From Hahella sp018986435 (lineage in GTDB: Bacteria > Pseudomonadota > Gammaproteobacteria > Pseudomonadales > Oleiphilaceae): a stretch of 64,000 nucleotides of DNA. Made by a program: the position numbers and the translations under genes. The DNA lies in assembly GCF_050749805.1 (NCBI RefSeq), contig NZ_CP192738.1:186001-250000 (forward strand). The letters run 5' to 3'. The notes under the pieces are model-generated. The model saw nothing but the letters and a program-made list of their open reading frames with translations, was not told the DNA's origin and searched no databases. Of this stretch, positions 49,959 through 59,126 are shown one piece after another (position 1 is the first letter of the stretch; the number at the start of each line of letters is the position of its first letter).

Positions 49959-51896
49959 TCACCACAAATCCAGTTGCACGCCATCGCCGGAGGCTGCGTC
50001 CGGTGGATTATCCGCGCTGGGTTCGTTCGGCGCCGAATCGCCCCAGATTCTGCGGGCGAGTCCGGACATCCTCTGAGTGGGGCGCTTGATGGACTTGATC
50101 AACAGATGACGCGCCCCCCATACGCTGATCCTTTTCCTGGCGCGAGTGACGCCCGTGTATAGCAACTCCCGCGTCAGCACCGGTTGATCGGTTTCAGGCA
50201 GCGCCACCACGCAATGGTCGAATTCAGATCCCTGACTTTTGTGTATCGTCATGGCGTAGACCGTTTCATGCGCGGGCAGGCGGTATAAAGGTATGCTGCG
50301 CAGGGGGCCGTCAGCGTCCGGGAACCAGGCGCGCAGCTGCCCCGACGCCGGATCACGCCAGATCAGGCCCACATCGCCGTTAAACAAGCCCAGACTATAA
50401 TCGTTGCGGGTCACCATGATGGGGCGGCCGTGGTAGTGCAGTTGGTAACGCGGCGCCAAGCCTTTGCGCTGCAGCGCGGACTCCACCCACTGATTGATTT
50501 CCTGCACGCCGCCATGGCCTTCCTTCACGGCGCAGAGAATGCGGAAGCGATTCATGGCGTCCAGGGCGGTTTCCACCGAATCGGCTTTGAAGCAAGTTTC
50601 GTAGGCGTTGGCGGCGGTTTGCTGGATGATTGCCTGCAGTTGCGACGGCGGCAGGTTTTCCCAGTCCGCGTCTTCGAATTCCGGCTGTTTGAATACCTGC
50701 AGAGCCGCTTCCGGCTCGCCGGCGTTGATCGCCTGCGCCAGTCGGCCGATGCCGCTGCGGGCGTGAAAACGATGACTCACTTCCAGACGGATGACGCAGT
50801 CGGCCACTGGCGCGGCTTCCTTGTCAGCGGGGTAAGGCGGCGTCAGGCCAAGCTGGCTCAGGTAATCCGCCATATCCGGGCTGACGCCGGCGGCGCTTCG
50901 TTGCGAGCAGATGTCGCCAATGACGCTGCCGGCTTCCACGGAGGCGAGCTGTTCGCTGTCGCCCAGCAACATCAGGCGGGCATGGGGAGGCAGCGCCTCC
51001 ACGGTGCGCAGCATCATCGCCAGATCCACCATCGACACTTCATCTATCAATAGTAAATCCACAGGCAGCGGGTGGCCGGCGTGATGCACGAAGCCTTTGC
51101 CGTCGCCCCGTACTTTGAGCAAGCGATGCAAGGTGTAGGCGGTATCTGGAATACGCTCGGGATGAGGCAGGCGTTCCGCCAACTGCAATTTGGCGTTGCG
51201 GATAGACTCCATCAGGCGTGCGGCGGCTTTGCCCGTCGGCGCCGCCAGGGCGATGCGCAGAGGCGGGTCGGCGAGTTCTCCCAACATGCCCAGCAGTTTG
51301 GCCACGGTGGTGGTTTTGCCGGTGCCGGGACCGCCGACAATGGCGGTGAAGCCCTGACGACAGGCCACGGCAGCGGCGATAGCCTGGCGATCCTCTGCGT
51401 CAACGGAAGGAAAAAAGCGCAGTAACGCCTGGCGTACTTTTTCTGGTGGAAAAGAGGCGTGATTCAGGATGCGTTGTTGCAGCCGTTCCGCGAGCTGGCG
51501 TTCATATTCGAAGTAGCGGGCCAGATAGAAGCAGTTACGGTCGTCAAGCACACACGGGCTGACCGGGCCCGCCTCGCCGACCTCTGCGTCCGCCTGGGTC
51601 AGGCCGCTGGCGAGCAGCGCTTCGCGCCATAATGTGAGGGATGGAGCGATAAAGGCGCGTATGTCCTCTTCCGCGGAGTCCGGCCATAACGAGCGGCCGG
51701 CGTATTGCGACAGGTCCAGACAGGTGTGGCCATTGGCCAGGGCGTTGGAGGTCAGCGCTACGGTCAGCGCCAGCAGCTCCCGTTGTTCTTCTGTCGCCGA
51801 CATCGCCATGTCCGCGAACTGATGGCCAAGATAATAGTCCAGTGGCCGCAGCAGGTTACTTTGGCGGGCGGCGTCAATCAGATGGGCGATGCTCAT
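49959..51896 (-). CDS. recD: RecBCD subunit RecD (exodeoxyribonuclease V alpha)
   Basis: A 645-residue 5'-3' helicase subunit of RecBCD, which repairs double-strand breaks and degrades foreign DNA. Walker A is GGPGTGKTTTVAKLL (about residue 188), with LLIDEVSMVDLAMMLRTVEA as Walker B and VYAMTIHKSQGSEFDHCV as motif V; the N-terminus lacks the UvrD-type domain. Length agrees with gammaproteobacterial RecD. The ATG at 51896 overlaps the recB stop (ATGA), so translation is coupled. Confidence 0.96.
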   Translation of the reverse strand: MSIAHLIDAARQSNLLRPLDYYLGHQFADMAMSATEEQRELLALTVALTSNALANGHTCLDLSQYAGRSLWPDSAEEDIRAFIAPSLTLWREALLASGLTQADAEVGEAGPVSPCVLDDRNCFYLARYFEYERQLAERLQQRILNHASFPPEKVRQALLRFFPSVDAEDRQAIAAAVACRQGFTAIVGGPGTGKTTTVAKLLGMLGELADPPLRIALAAPTGKAAARLMESIRNAKLQLAERLPHPERIPDTAYTLHRLLKVRGDGKGFVHHAGHPLPVDLLLIDEVSMVDLAMMLRTVEALPPHARLMLLGDSEQLASVEAGSVIGDICSQRSAAGVSPDMADYLSQLGLTPPYPADKEAAPVADCVIRLEVSHRFHARSGIGRLAQAINAGEPEAALQVFKQPEFEDADWENLPPSQLQAIIQQTAANAYETCFKADSVETALDAMNRFRILCAVKEGHGGVQEINQWVESALQRKGLAPRYQLHYHGRPIMVTRNDYSLGLFNGDVGLIWRDPASGQLRAWFPDADGPLRSIPLYRLPAHETVYAMTIHKSQGSEFDHCVVALPETDQPVLTRELLYTGVTRARKRISVWGARHLLIKSIKRPTQRMSGLARRIWGDSAPNEPSADNPPDAASGDGVQLDLW

Positions 51897-54800
51897 GTCG
51901 GTTCCCCCTGCAGAATCTCAGCAAACGCCGTCACCGCCGCCTGGGAGGGACGATCGAAAAATACGCCTAATTCTGGTTGGTTCTGACTGTGCATGCCCCG
52001 CAAAAACAAGTAATACACGCCGCCAAAATGGGTGTCGTAATCGTAGTCAGGCAAGCTGCGTTGCAGGTAGCGATGCAGCGCCAGCGTATAGATCAGGTAC
52101 TGCAGATCATAGCGGTGCGCGAGTATTTCGTTGTGTAGATTTTCCTGGGCGTAGCTCTCGCGCTTTTCTCCCAGCCAGCTGCCTTTGTAATCGACGATAT
52201 AGAAGCGTCCTTCATGCTGGAAAGTGAGGTCGATAAAGCCGTGCATCAGGCCTTCGTTCGAGGCGACGTTCAGGTTAACCGGCGTTTCTGAAGCGGAGTA
52301 ATCCGCGAGGAAGCGCGCAAGCCGCGTTTGCTGAATCAGCGTCACGGGGAACAAGAACTCCATTTCCACCTGCATATTGGCCTTGTCCAGTTGCGACAGC
52401 GCAAAGGGCTCTGCGCCGGTTATGTTGAGCGGGGTGTTCACCACCTGCCATAACTGTTCCGCCACGCAGGCCACCCACTCTTCGCCAAAGCCGTGTTGTT
52501 GCAGGCTGTGGCTGGTGAGTTCATGCAACACCTCGGCGTTTTCCGCCTGAAACGGCATATTCTCCAGAATATGGTGGAAACACTGACCCGCCCAGGCGCC
52601 TTTGGGAAATTGAAAAATATCGCTGACGTCAGGCTGCAGGCGAGGTTGTACTTCCTGTACTGGAGCAGCTTCGTCCAGGGGTTCTTCATGATGACGACCG
52701 CCGCCACCGGCGGCCAACTGCGAATAACTTGAGAGGCGCCAGTTTTGTTCTATCGTGCGCTGGGCGGAGCGCGCCCGCCACTGACCGGCGCCTTCGCCGG
52801 GGTGATGGCGCTGATGCACTGGCTCAGGAGCGGGGCTCCAGCAGAAGTCCGTCTGCGCGGCAAGGCGAGTCAGAGGCTCGGCAAGTTGTGTATCGTCCAG
52901 GTTTTTCAGGGACGTCAGCCAGTCGGTCAGATTGTCCGTCGCGCCGCCATAAAGCAGCCACGCCATAGCGGCGTACTGGAACTCATTCACGGCGCCCCAG
53001 GCCCAGACGCACAGGTGTTTGGCCCGGGTCAGCGCCACATAAAGCAGACGCAGATCTTCCGCCAAACGTTCCCGCTCCGCCTGCTCCTGTAAGCGGTCGC
53101 CGCCGCTGAGATCGAGCACCAGTCGGTGCTCCCGCTCGGGGTCATGACACATCAGATAATCGTCTTTGCCGCTGCGGCCGAATCCCAGGAAAGGCAGAAA
53201 CACTAATGGGTATTCGAGGCCTTTGGAACTGTGGATGGTGACGATTTTCACCAGCGCCTCATCGCTTTCCAGACGTAATTGATGGTCATCGCCGCGCCCG
53301 TCCGCCTGCTCCAATTGCCCTTGATACCAGGCCAGCAGGCGCTCGGGCGTGGGGTAGTCGCGTCCGGCCTGTTGCAACAGCTCCGCCAGCTGCAACAGGT
53401 TGGTGAGGCGGCGCTCGCCCTCCGGCAGGCCCAGTAGTCTGGCGGCGACGCTAAAGGTTTGCAGCCATTTCTGAAACATGGGCATGAAGCCGGCGTCCTG
53501 CCACTCCTCTCGCAACTGGTGCAATGAGGTCAGCATGTTTTCCCAACGCTGCTCGTCCCGGGCCAGCGTCTCCAGCTCCGCCGCCGTCCATCCCCAGCTC
53601 AGGGTCACCAGCGCCGCGCGCAGACGGCGTTCGTCATTAGGCTCCAGTAAGGCGCGCAACAGGCGCAGCAGATCGGTGGCCTCTTCGCTTTGATAGACGC
53701 TTTCCCGAGTCAGAAACACGCTGCTGACGCCGACGGCGGACAGCTTTTCCGACATGATGCGAGCCTGATTGTTATCCCGCACCAGTACCGCGATATCGCC
53801 GGCGCTGAGCGGGCGCTCGCCCAGACGGGCGCGTCCGCATTCTCCCAGGTTGAGCCAGTTGGCGATTTCACTGGCGGTAATTTGCGCCAGCTGAGGGCGC
53901 GCCTGATCTTTACTGATGGCTTTGCCGCCGTCTTCCCGGCCGAGCAGCCAGGCCTGCAATGGCGTCACAGGGACGCCGTCCAGGGTCAGGACGGAGGCGT
54001 CAGCGGCGCCGGCGGCCTGCACGGGAATGAATTCGATATCGCCGGCGAACAGAAACGGATTGGCGCACTGTTCGAATAATCCATTGACCGCCGCCACCAG
54101 CTCTTTACGGGAGCGCCAGTTGGTGTCCATGGTGTAGCGGTTATCCTGAGGCGTGCGCTGTTTGGCTTGCAGGTAGGCGTAAATATCCGCGCCCCGGAAG
54201 CTGTAAATCGCCTGCTTGGGGTCGCCGATCATAAACAGGGTGGCGTTATTGTCGGCGGCGTCATATAAGGAGGAAAAGATTCGATACTGGGAGGGGTCGG
54301 TATCCTGGAATTCGTCAATCATGGCGACCGGGTAGCGGCGTTGCAGCGCCAGGCGTAACTGGGGGCCAGTGGCGGCTTCGAGGGCGTCTTTGAGACTGCC
54401 GATCAGGTCATCGAAGCCCAGTATTTCCGCCTGGGTTTTCAGGCGTCGCAAGACGTCTCTGAAGTTGGTCAGCGTCGCGCCCACCAGCCAGGCGTCCAAC
54501 TGCGCCTGTTGGCTCAGAAACTGGTCCAGGGCGGTGAAGAAGGCATGTTGTGGCGCGCCAAGACCTTTGTCCGCCGCTTTTTTCAGCACGGATGCGTCAA
54601 GGAGGCTCTGGCTGAACAGAGCTGCGGCGGGCGGCAGCGTCATTTGTTCTTCCGTGCGACTCCAGATAGTGAGGCTGAGAGCCGCATCGTTCAGTTTGTC
54701 TTCCCGGTAAGTTTTCTCCGCGCGCCCCAGAATTTTGTTCTCCGCCGCTTCCCGTACAGCAGTGATGAGTTCGTCGCCTTGCTGGCGCCATTGGGCTTTG

Positions 54801-55438
54801 AGTTCGACGGCCAGATTGCTGAGGGTTTCTGGCTCCACATCCGGGTGGATCAATTCCAGATCGCTTTGCGCCAGATAACTGCGCAGTCCATTCAGCATCT
54901 CCGCCGGCTCGCCCCACTTGGCTTGCGCCAGCTCCGCCAGCAATCGGTCGGGATAGAACAGCTTGCGCCAGGTGTCCTCCGCCGCTTGTTGCAACAACGG
55001 GCCCAGGTCTTCCTGTAGACGCAGATCAAACAGGAGTCCGCTTTCGAATGCGTTGTCCTGCAGGGCGCGCTGGCAGAAACCGTGAATGGTGAAAATGGAC
55101 GCCTCGTCCATGTTTAACAGCGCCTGTTGCAACAGGGCGAGAGCGTCCTCGTTGCGTTCCGGATCGCGCCAGGGCGCCAGCCATTCTGGCGTTTCCGCTT
55201 CCGGCGGCGCCTGCAAGGTCTGCATGACCTCGCGGATACGCTGACGAATCCGCGTGCGCAGCTCTTCCGTGGCGGCGCGAGTAAAGGTAACCACCAGAAT
55301 CTGCCTGACGTCGAGCTGGCGTTCCAGCAGCAGACGCAGATACAAGGTGGTGATGGTGTAGGTTTTCCCGGTGCCGGCGCTGGCTTCGATGAGCTGCACG
55401 CCCTGCAGGGGAATGGCGATCGGGTCCAGCGGCCTCAT
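51893..55438 (-). CDS. recB: RecBCD subunit RecB (exodeoxyribonuclease V beta)
   Basis: A 1181-residue helicase-nuclease. Motif I is IEASAGTGKTYTITTLYLRL near residue 20; LVVTFTRAATEELRTRI follows. The helicase continues with MIDEFQDTDPSQYRIFSSLY and GDPKQAIYSFRGADI. The C-terminal nuclease keeps GFIDLTFQHEGRFYIVDYKG with the catalytic D-x-K. Overlaps of ATGA type exist with recC and recD, so the gene is expressed from the same transcript. Start ATG at 55438; a longer frame from 55453 lies in recC. Confidence 0.97.
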   Translation of the reverse strand: MRPLDPIAIPLQGVQLIEASAGTGKTYTITTLYLRLLLERQLDVRQILVVTFTRAATEELRTRIRQRIREVMQTLQAPPEAETPEWLAPWRDPERNEDALALLQQALLNMDEASIFTIHGFCQRALQDNAFESGLLFDLRLQEDLGPLLQQAAEDTWRKLFYPDRLLAELAQAKWGEPAEMLNGLRSYLAQSDLELIHPDVEPETLSNLAVELKAQWRQQGDELITAVREAAENKILGRAEKTYREDKLNDAALSLTIWSRTEEQMTLPPAAALFSQSLLDASVLKKAADKGLGAPQHAFFTALDQFLSQQAQLDAWLVGATLTNFRDVLRRLKTQAEILGFDDLIGSLKDALEAATGPQLRLALQRRYPVAMIDEFQDTDPSQYRIFSSLYDAADNNATLFMIGDPKQAIYSFRGADIYAYLQAKQRTPQDNRYTMDTNWRSRKELVAAVNGLFEQCANPFLFAGDIEFIPVQAAGAADASVLTLDGVPVTPLQAWLLGREDGGKAISKDQARPQLAQITASEIANWLNLGECGRARLGERPLSAGDIAVLVRDNNQARIMSEKLSAVGVSSVFLTRESVYQSEEATDLLRLLRALLEPNDERRLRAALVTLSWGWTAAELETLARDEQRWENMLTSLHQLREEWQDAGFMPMFQKWLQTFSVAARLLGLPEGERRLTNLLQLAELLQQAGRDYPTPERLLAWYQGQLEQADGRGDDHQLRLESDEALVKIVTIHSSKGLEYPLVFLPFLGFGRSGKDDYLMCHDPEREHRLVLDLSGGDRLQEQAERERLAEDLRLLYVALTRAKHLCVWAWGAVNEFQYAAMAWLLYGGATDNLTDWLTSLKNLDDTQLAEPLTRLAAQTDFCWSPAPEPVHQRHHPGEGAGQWRARSAQRTIEQNWRLSSYSQLAAGGGGRHHEEPLDEAAPVQEVQPRLQPDVSDIFQFPKGAWAGQCFHHILENMPFQAENAEVLHELTSHSLQQHGFGEEWVACVAEQLWQVVNTPLNITGAEPFALSQLDKANMQVEMEFLFPVTLIQQTRLARFLADYSASETPVNLNVASNEGLMHGFIDLTFQHEGRFYIVDYKGSWLGEKRESYAQENLHNEILAHRYDLQYLIYTLALHRYLQRSLPDYDYDTHFGGVYYLFLRGMHSQNQPELGVFFDRPSQAAVTAFAEILQGEPT

Positions 55439-58400
55439 GCGGGCGCCTCCCAATGCTCCAGCGCGGGCTCCCAGATGCTTTCCGCCAGCGCCACGAAGCG
55501 CTCGTTCAAGGTTTCCGCTTCAAAGCGCCACACCAGAAAATGGTGCGCGTCCGCCAGTTCGCCCGGTTGCCATTCGTTGCCCAGCCAGCATTGCTGCGCG
55601 GCGTTGATGGGCTCGCTGCGACTGCGAGGATTATTCTTGGTTTCCACATACTTTAAAGAGGTCTTCGGGAAGAAGCGCACCGGTTCATTCTCACTCTGCG
55701 ACAGCAGATCCATAAGCTCCGCCAGTAACTTTCTGGCCTGATCTTGCGCGACCTGACGGTAATGGCCAACCCCTTGGCGGCACACCAGAAAACTGGGTCG
55801 GGCCAGAGGGTCGGCAGTAACGCTGCATAGCGCCAGATGCTCCAGCCATAACAACAGCATGCGGGAAGCGTTGCAGCCGGCGGTAGTCAGATGCAGCAGG
55901 CCGCGCGGGCCAATACCGGCCACTGCGCCGCGCAACGGCAGTCCTGATTTTTCCGGGGTAATTTCAATACGGTCCTTGCCATACAGTTCACGGGCCTGCT
56001 CGCGCAGCGCTTCCAATTGTTGCCGCGTCTGCTTGCGGCTGATGGCGCCGACAGCGCCGCCGGGCAGCAGCCCCTTGGCCTCCAGATAGCTTTCCGCCTC
56101 CTCGTCCGTCGCCGCGTTCATCAGTTCCTGCAGCCAAAGCTCTTTCACCTGGAAGCCGTGCAGACCGCCCAGGTCGAAAGGCTCCCGGTCCTGAGTCAGA
56201 TCACTGGCGTCCAGCAATATATTGAGCCGCTGCTGCACGAAGTAGCGGGTGGGATTGCGTAGAAAGCGTCGCAGACTGTCCAGCTCCACCGGGTGGTCGG
56301 CGGAAAACGGCTCCCGCTCCCGGGACGGCAGCGCTTCCGGGCAGAACGCCTGATACTCCTGCTTGCTGTGGCGACCGTGCAGGGCGGGCAGCCATTCTGA
56401 CTGATAGCTGAAGTGGCCGCCGTCGGCGGTAAAGTAATGCGGGCTGAAGGGCTGCAGCGGGTGTTCGGTGAGAATGCGCTTCATGGCCGCCTCGCCGCCT
56501 TGTTCCTGAATCGTATCCAGCAGCTCGCTGAGAATGACCGAGGGCGCGCACTCGCTGTTGTCGCGGATGCTGCGCCCGACATAACTCAGATAAAACACGT
56601 CGCGGGCCGCCAGTAGGGCTTCCAGAAACAGGAAGCGGTCTTCTTCGCGGCGGGCGCGGTCGCCTTTGCGAGGATACGCGGCGATCAGATCGAAGCCCGG
56701 CTGCGTCTGGCGGCGCGGGAACTGATCGTGGTTCAACCCCAGGACGGCGACCACCCGAAAGGGAATACTGCGCATAGGCACCATGGCGCAGAAGGTCACT
56801 GCGCCGGTGAGGAAACTCTGACGCCGTAACGGGCTGTCCAGACGCCGACGCAGATCCTGTTTCACCACCGCCAGCGGCAAGGGTTGATCGAAGCCAGCGG
56901 TCTGGGTTTCCTGCAGCCACTCCTGCACCGCCTCGCGGGCGACTTGCAGCGCCTGCTCTTCATCCCGATCAGGGTCGAACAGATCGTTCATCCAACTGTG
57001 CAGGAGGTCCGCCCATTGCTGCGGCGTCTGGCCACGGGAGATCTGTGCGCGCCAGCGCGCCAGTGTATCGATTAATTGCGATAGCGCGCCCAGGCTGTCC
57101 GCATCGCCGCCCTGGATATGAGGATAGGGGGCGACGTCCTGGTACATCTGCATCGCGTCGGGCAGGGCGAAGCCCAGCAGCAGGCGTTTGATGCCGGCTT
57201 TCCAACTGAACTGATCGGCGCAGTCGACGCCGTAGGCCTGCTGCGATTCGCCGTCCAGTCCCCAGCGAATGGACGCCTCATGCAGCCATTGGCGCAGGCG
57301 CGATAATAATTCTTCATCCAGCCCGAAGCGGCGTCCCACGGCGGGAATTTCCAGCAGGCCGAGCACTTCCGAGGCGGTGAAACGGCCCGGCAATAGGTCG
57401 AACAATTGCAGTACCGACTGCACCAGATTGAAGTCACTGTAGCGGCTCAGGTCGGCGAGCGACCAGGGAATGCGGCGCGGACCTTCCTGCGCGCCGAATA
57501 CGGCTTCAACCAGAGGCGCGTACTGGCCGATATCAGGCGTCATCACCACGATATCCCGGGGAGACAGGCTGTGATCGGTTTGCAGCAGATCCATCAGTTG
57601 ATCGTACAGTACTTCCACTTCGCGTAAGGCGCTGTGGCATAGATGCACTTGCAGAGAGCGGTCGTCAGCGGCGCTTTCTGGCCATGGCTCCTGACGCAGG
57701 TCGAAAACGTCCGCCTGCAGGCGTTGCAGCAAGGTTTGCGGCGGCGCGGGGGGGACGTAGCAGTCGGCTTCCGTGACGGACACGTCCTGCAGCACATCCA
57801 GATAATCCCGCAGCGGTTTGCCCCAGGAGGCCAGCAGTCGATGGCCTTCGTCGTACAGCCCGGAGACTTCCGCGCCATCGCGGGTGCGAATGCGGCTGAT
57901 GTCTTTGCGGGAAGCGATGTCGCCCCAGTAATGCTCCGTAGGGTTCCATTGATACATATGCACTTCTATATGGCGTGCGGTGTTCTGCAGCACGTCCAGA
58001 TACGCCGGGGCCATATAGGGAACGCCAAAGACAAACAGGCGCGGCGGCAGCTTATCCACATGCTGCGGCAGCTGTTCCGCCAGCTCCTGCAATACGCGGG
58101 CGCGGTGGGGCGCCTCGCTGTCACGGGTCAGGCCGCGCCACAGCTCAATCTGCCAGGCGTGTTCGCTGGCGCTGGCTTCAGTGGGCAGGCCTTGCTCCCA
58201 TTCGGATAACCAGTCCGGGCGATACATCAGATAGTGGTCAAAGACATCGGCGATGCGTTGGCTCAGCTGATAATTACGCAGCAGATCCGGCGACTTGCGA
58301 TCCGGGCCGGTATGAAGATAACGATGCAGGGCGTCGAATTCGCCGCTGTCTGGAAGCGTGGGCGCGAGCTGCATCAAGCGCCAGGTCAGAATGGATTTGT

Positions 58401-58656
58401 CGAAGGGATGCAGCTCTGGCAAGTCGTCCCGGCACAGTCGCGCCAGCCGCCAGATCAATTGCGCCGGCAGTTGAAACTCCAGGTTGGCGGCGACGCCGTT
58501 GAGTTCCGCCAGTTGCTGGCTCAGCCAACGGCTCATGCCCTGGCTCTGCACGATCAATATGTCGCTTTGCAACGGGTTCGCCTTGGGACGCGCCAAGGCG
58601 TCGGCGAGCAGTGCGAGCAGCTGTTCCTGACGGTTGCTGTAGTAGATTTTCAGCAT
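55435..58656 (-). CDS. recC: RecBCD subunit RecC (exodeoxyribonuclease V gamma)
   Basis: A 1073-residue subunit that recognises Chi in the RecBCD complex. Matching stretches include ILIVQSQGMSRWLSQQLAEL at the N-terminus and VVAVLGLNHDQFPRRQTQPG in the middle of the protein. Order recC-recB-recD differs from E. coli only by the absence of ptrA between recC and recB. ATG at 58656. It is the first gene of the operon; no clear promoter was identified upstream. Confidence 0.96.
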   Translation of the reverse strand: MLKIYYSNRQEQLLALLADALARPKANPLQSDILIVQSQGMSRWLSQQLAELNGVAANLEFQLPAQLIWRLARLCRDDLPELHPFDKSILTWRLMQLAPTLPDSGEFDALHRYLHTGPDRKSPDLLRNYQLSQRIADVFDHYLMYRPDWLSEWEQGLPTEASASEHAWQIELWRGLTRDSEAPHRARVLQELAEQLPQHVDKLPPRLFVFGVPYMAPAYLDVLQNTARHIEVHMYQWNPTEHYWGDIASRKDISRIRTRDGAEVSGLYDEGHRLLASWGKPLRDYLDVLQDVSVTEADCYVPPAPPQTLLQRLQADVFDLRQEPWPESAADDRSLQVHLCHSALREVEVLYDQLMDLLQTDHSLSPRDIVVMTPDIGQYAPLVEAVFGAQEGPRRIPWSLADLSRYSDFNLVQSVLQLFDLLPGRFTASEVLGLLEIPAVGRRFGLDEELLSRLRQWLHEASIRWGLDGESQQAYGVDCADQFSWKAGIKRLLLGFALPDAMQMYQDVAPYPHIQGGDADSLGALSQLIDTLARWRAQISRGQTPQQWADLLHSWMNDLFDPDRDEEQALQVAREAVQEWLQETQTAGFDQPLPLAVVKQDLRRRLDSPLRRQSFLTGAVTFCAMVPMRSIPFRVVAVLGLNHDQFPRRQTQPGFDLIAAYPRKGDRARREEDRFLFLEALLAARDVFYLSYVGRSIRDNSECAPSVILSELLDTIQEQGGEAAMKRILTEHPLQPFSPHYFTADGGHFSYQSEWLPALHGRHSKQEYQAFCPEALPSREREPFSADHPVELDSLRRFLRNPTRYFVQQRLNILLDASDLTQDREPFDLGGLHGFQVKELWLQELMNAATDEEAESYLEAKGLLPGGAVGAISRKQTRQQLEALREQARELYGKDRIEITPEKSGLPLRGAVAGIGPRGLLHLTTAGCNASRMLLLWLEHLALCSVTADPLARPSFLVCRQGVGHYRQVAQDQARKLLAELMDLLSQSENEPVRFFPKTSLKYVETKNNPRSRSEPINAAQQCWLGNEWQPGELADAHHFLVWRFEAETLNERFVALAESIWEPALEHWEAPA

Positions 58657-59126
58657 GAAGGAGGCGTAAACGGTGACAGTGAAATTGTGTGTGAGCTATT
58701 TATCATTTTCGCTAGGAGTATAAGGAAATCCAAGGATGGCTGCATGGATAAATCATTTTCCTGGTCAATCGGTCAAACCCGCGGCGTACGCCGTCTCAGC
58801 GTCGTCGTTAGATGCTTGTCCTTATATTTAATTTTGTTATAAGGATATAGTGGAAAACCGCTATATCAAGCTGAGTTCCTATCACATATAGAGGTAAGTG
58901 CAGTCCGTTAGCGCCTGCTGTTAGGTTTTCCCAAAAAACGCCGCTCCCGCCGGTTACCCCATATCACTGGAATAGCGACGTTGACTCAGCCGGAAACCTC
59001 TCCGCAAAAGGCCTGTAACGGCACATGGATCGAGTGCTTAGGGCTCCCCCTCACCCCCTTGGCCGTAGTCTAGCAGTAGTCCGAACTAACTTTCCGTTAA
59101 CGATAACCATGAATAAGGAAAACATC
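58657..59126. other. Intergenic region between recC and the M14 peptidase gene
   Basis: A 470-nt gap without a convincing gene; small frames around 58730-58840 have no good start site. At 58844-58867 there is a ten-pair hairpin GATATAGTGG-AAAA-CCGCTATATC (one G-T), preceded by CCTTATA...TATAAGG. Such AT-rich stems may be operators or RNA ends. A GC-rich stretch (about 58930-59040) has CCGGTTACC and CCGGAAACC repeats but I could not assign a riboswitch. Confidence 0.45.

Noticed and set aside
58930..59040. Cyclic-di-GMP or other riboswitch before the peptidase gene
   Set aside because: CCGGTTACC and CCGGAAACC-like pieces are present but the order and core of the GEMM-type consensus are not.
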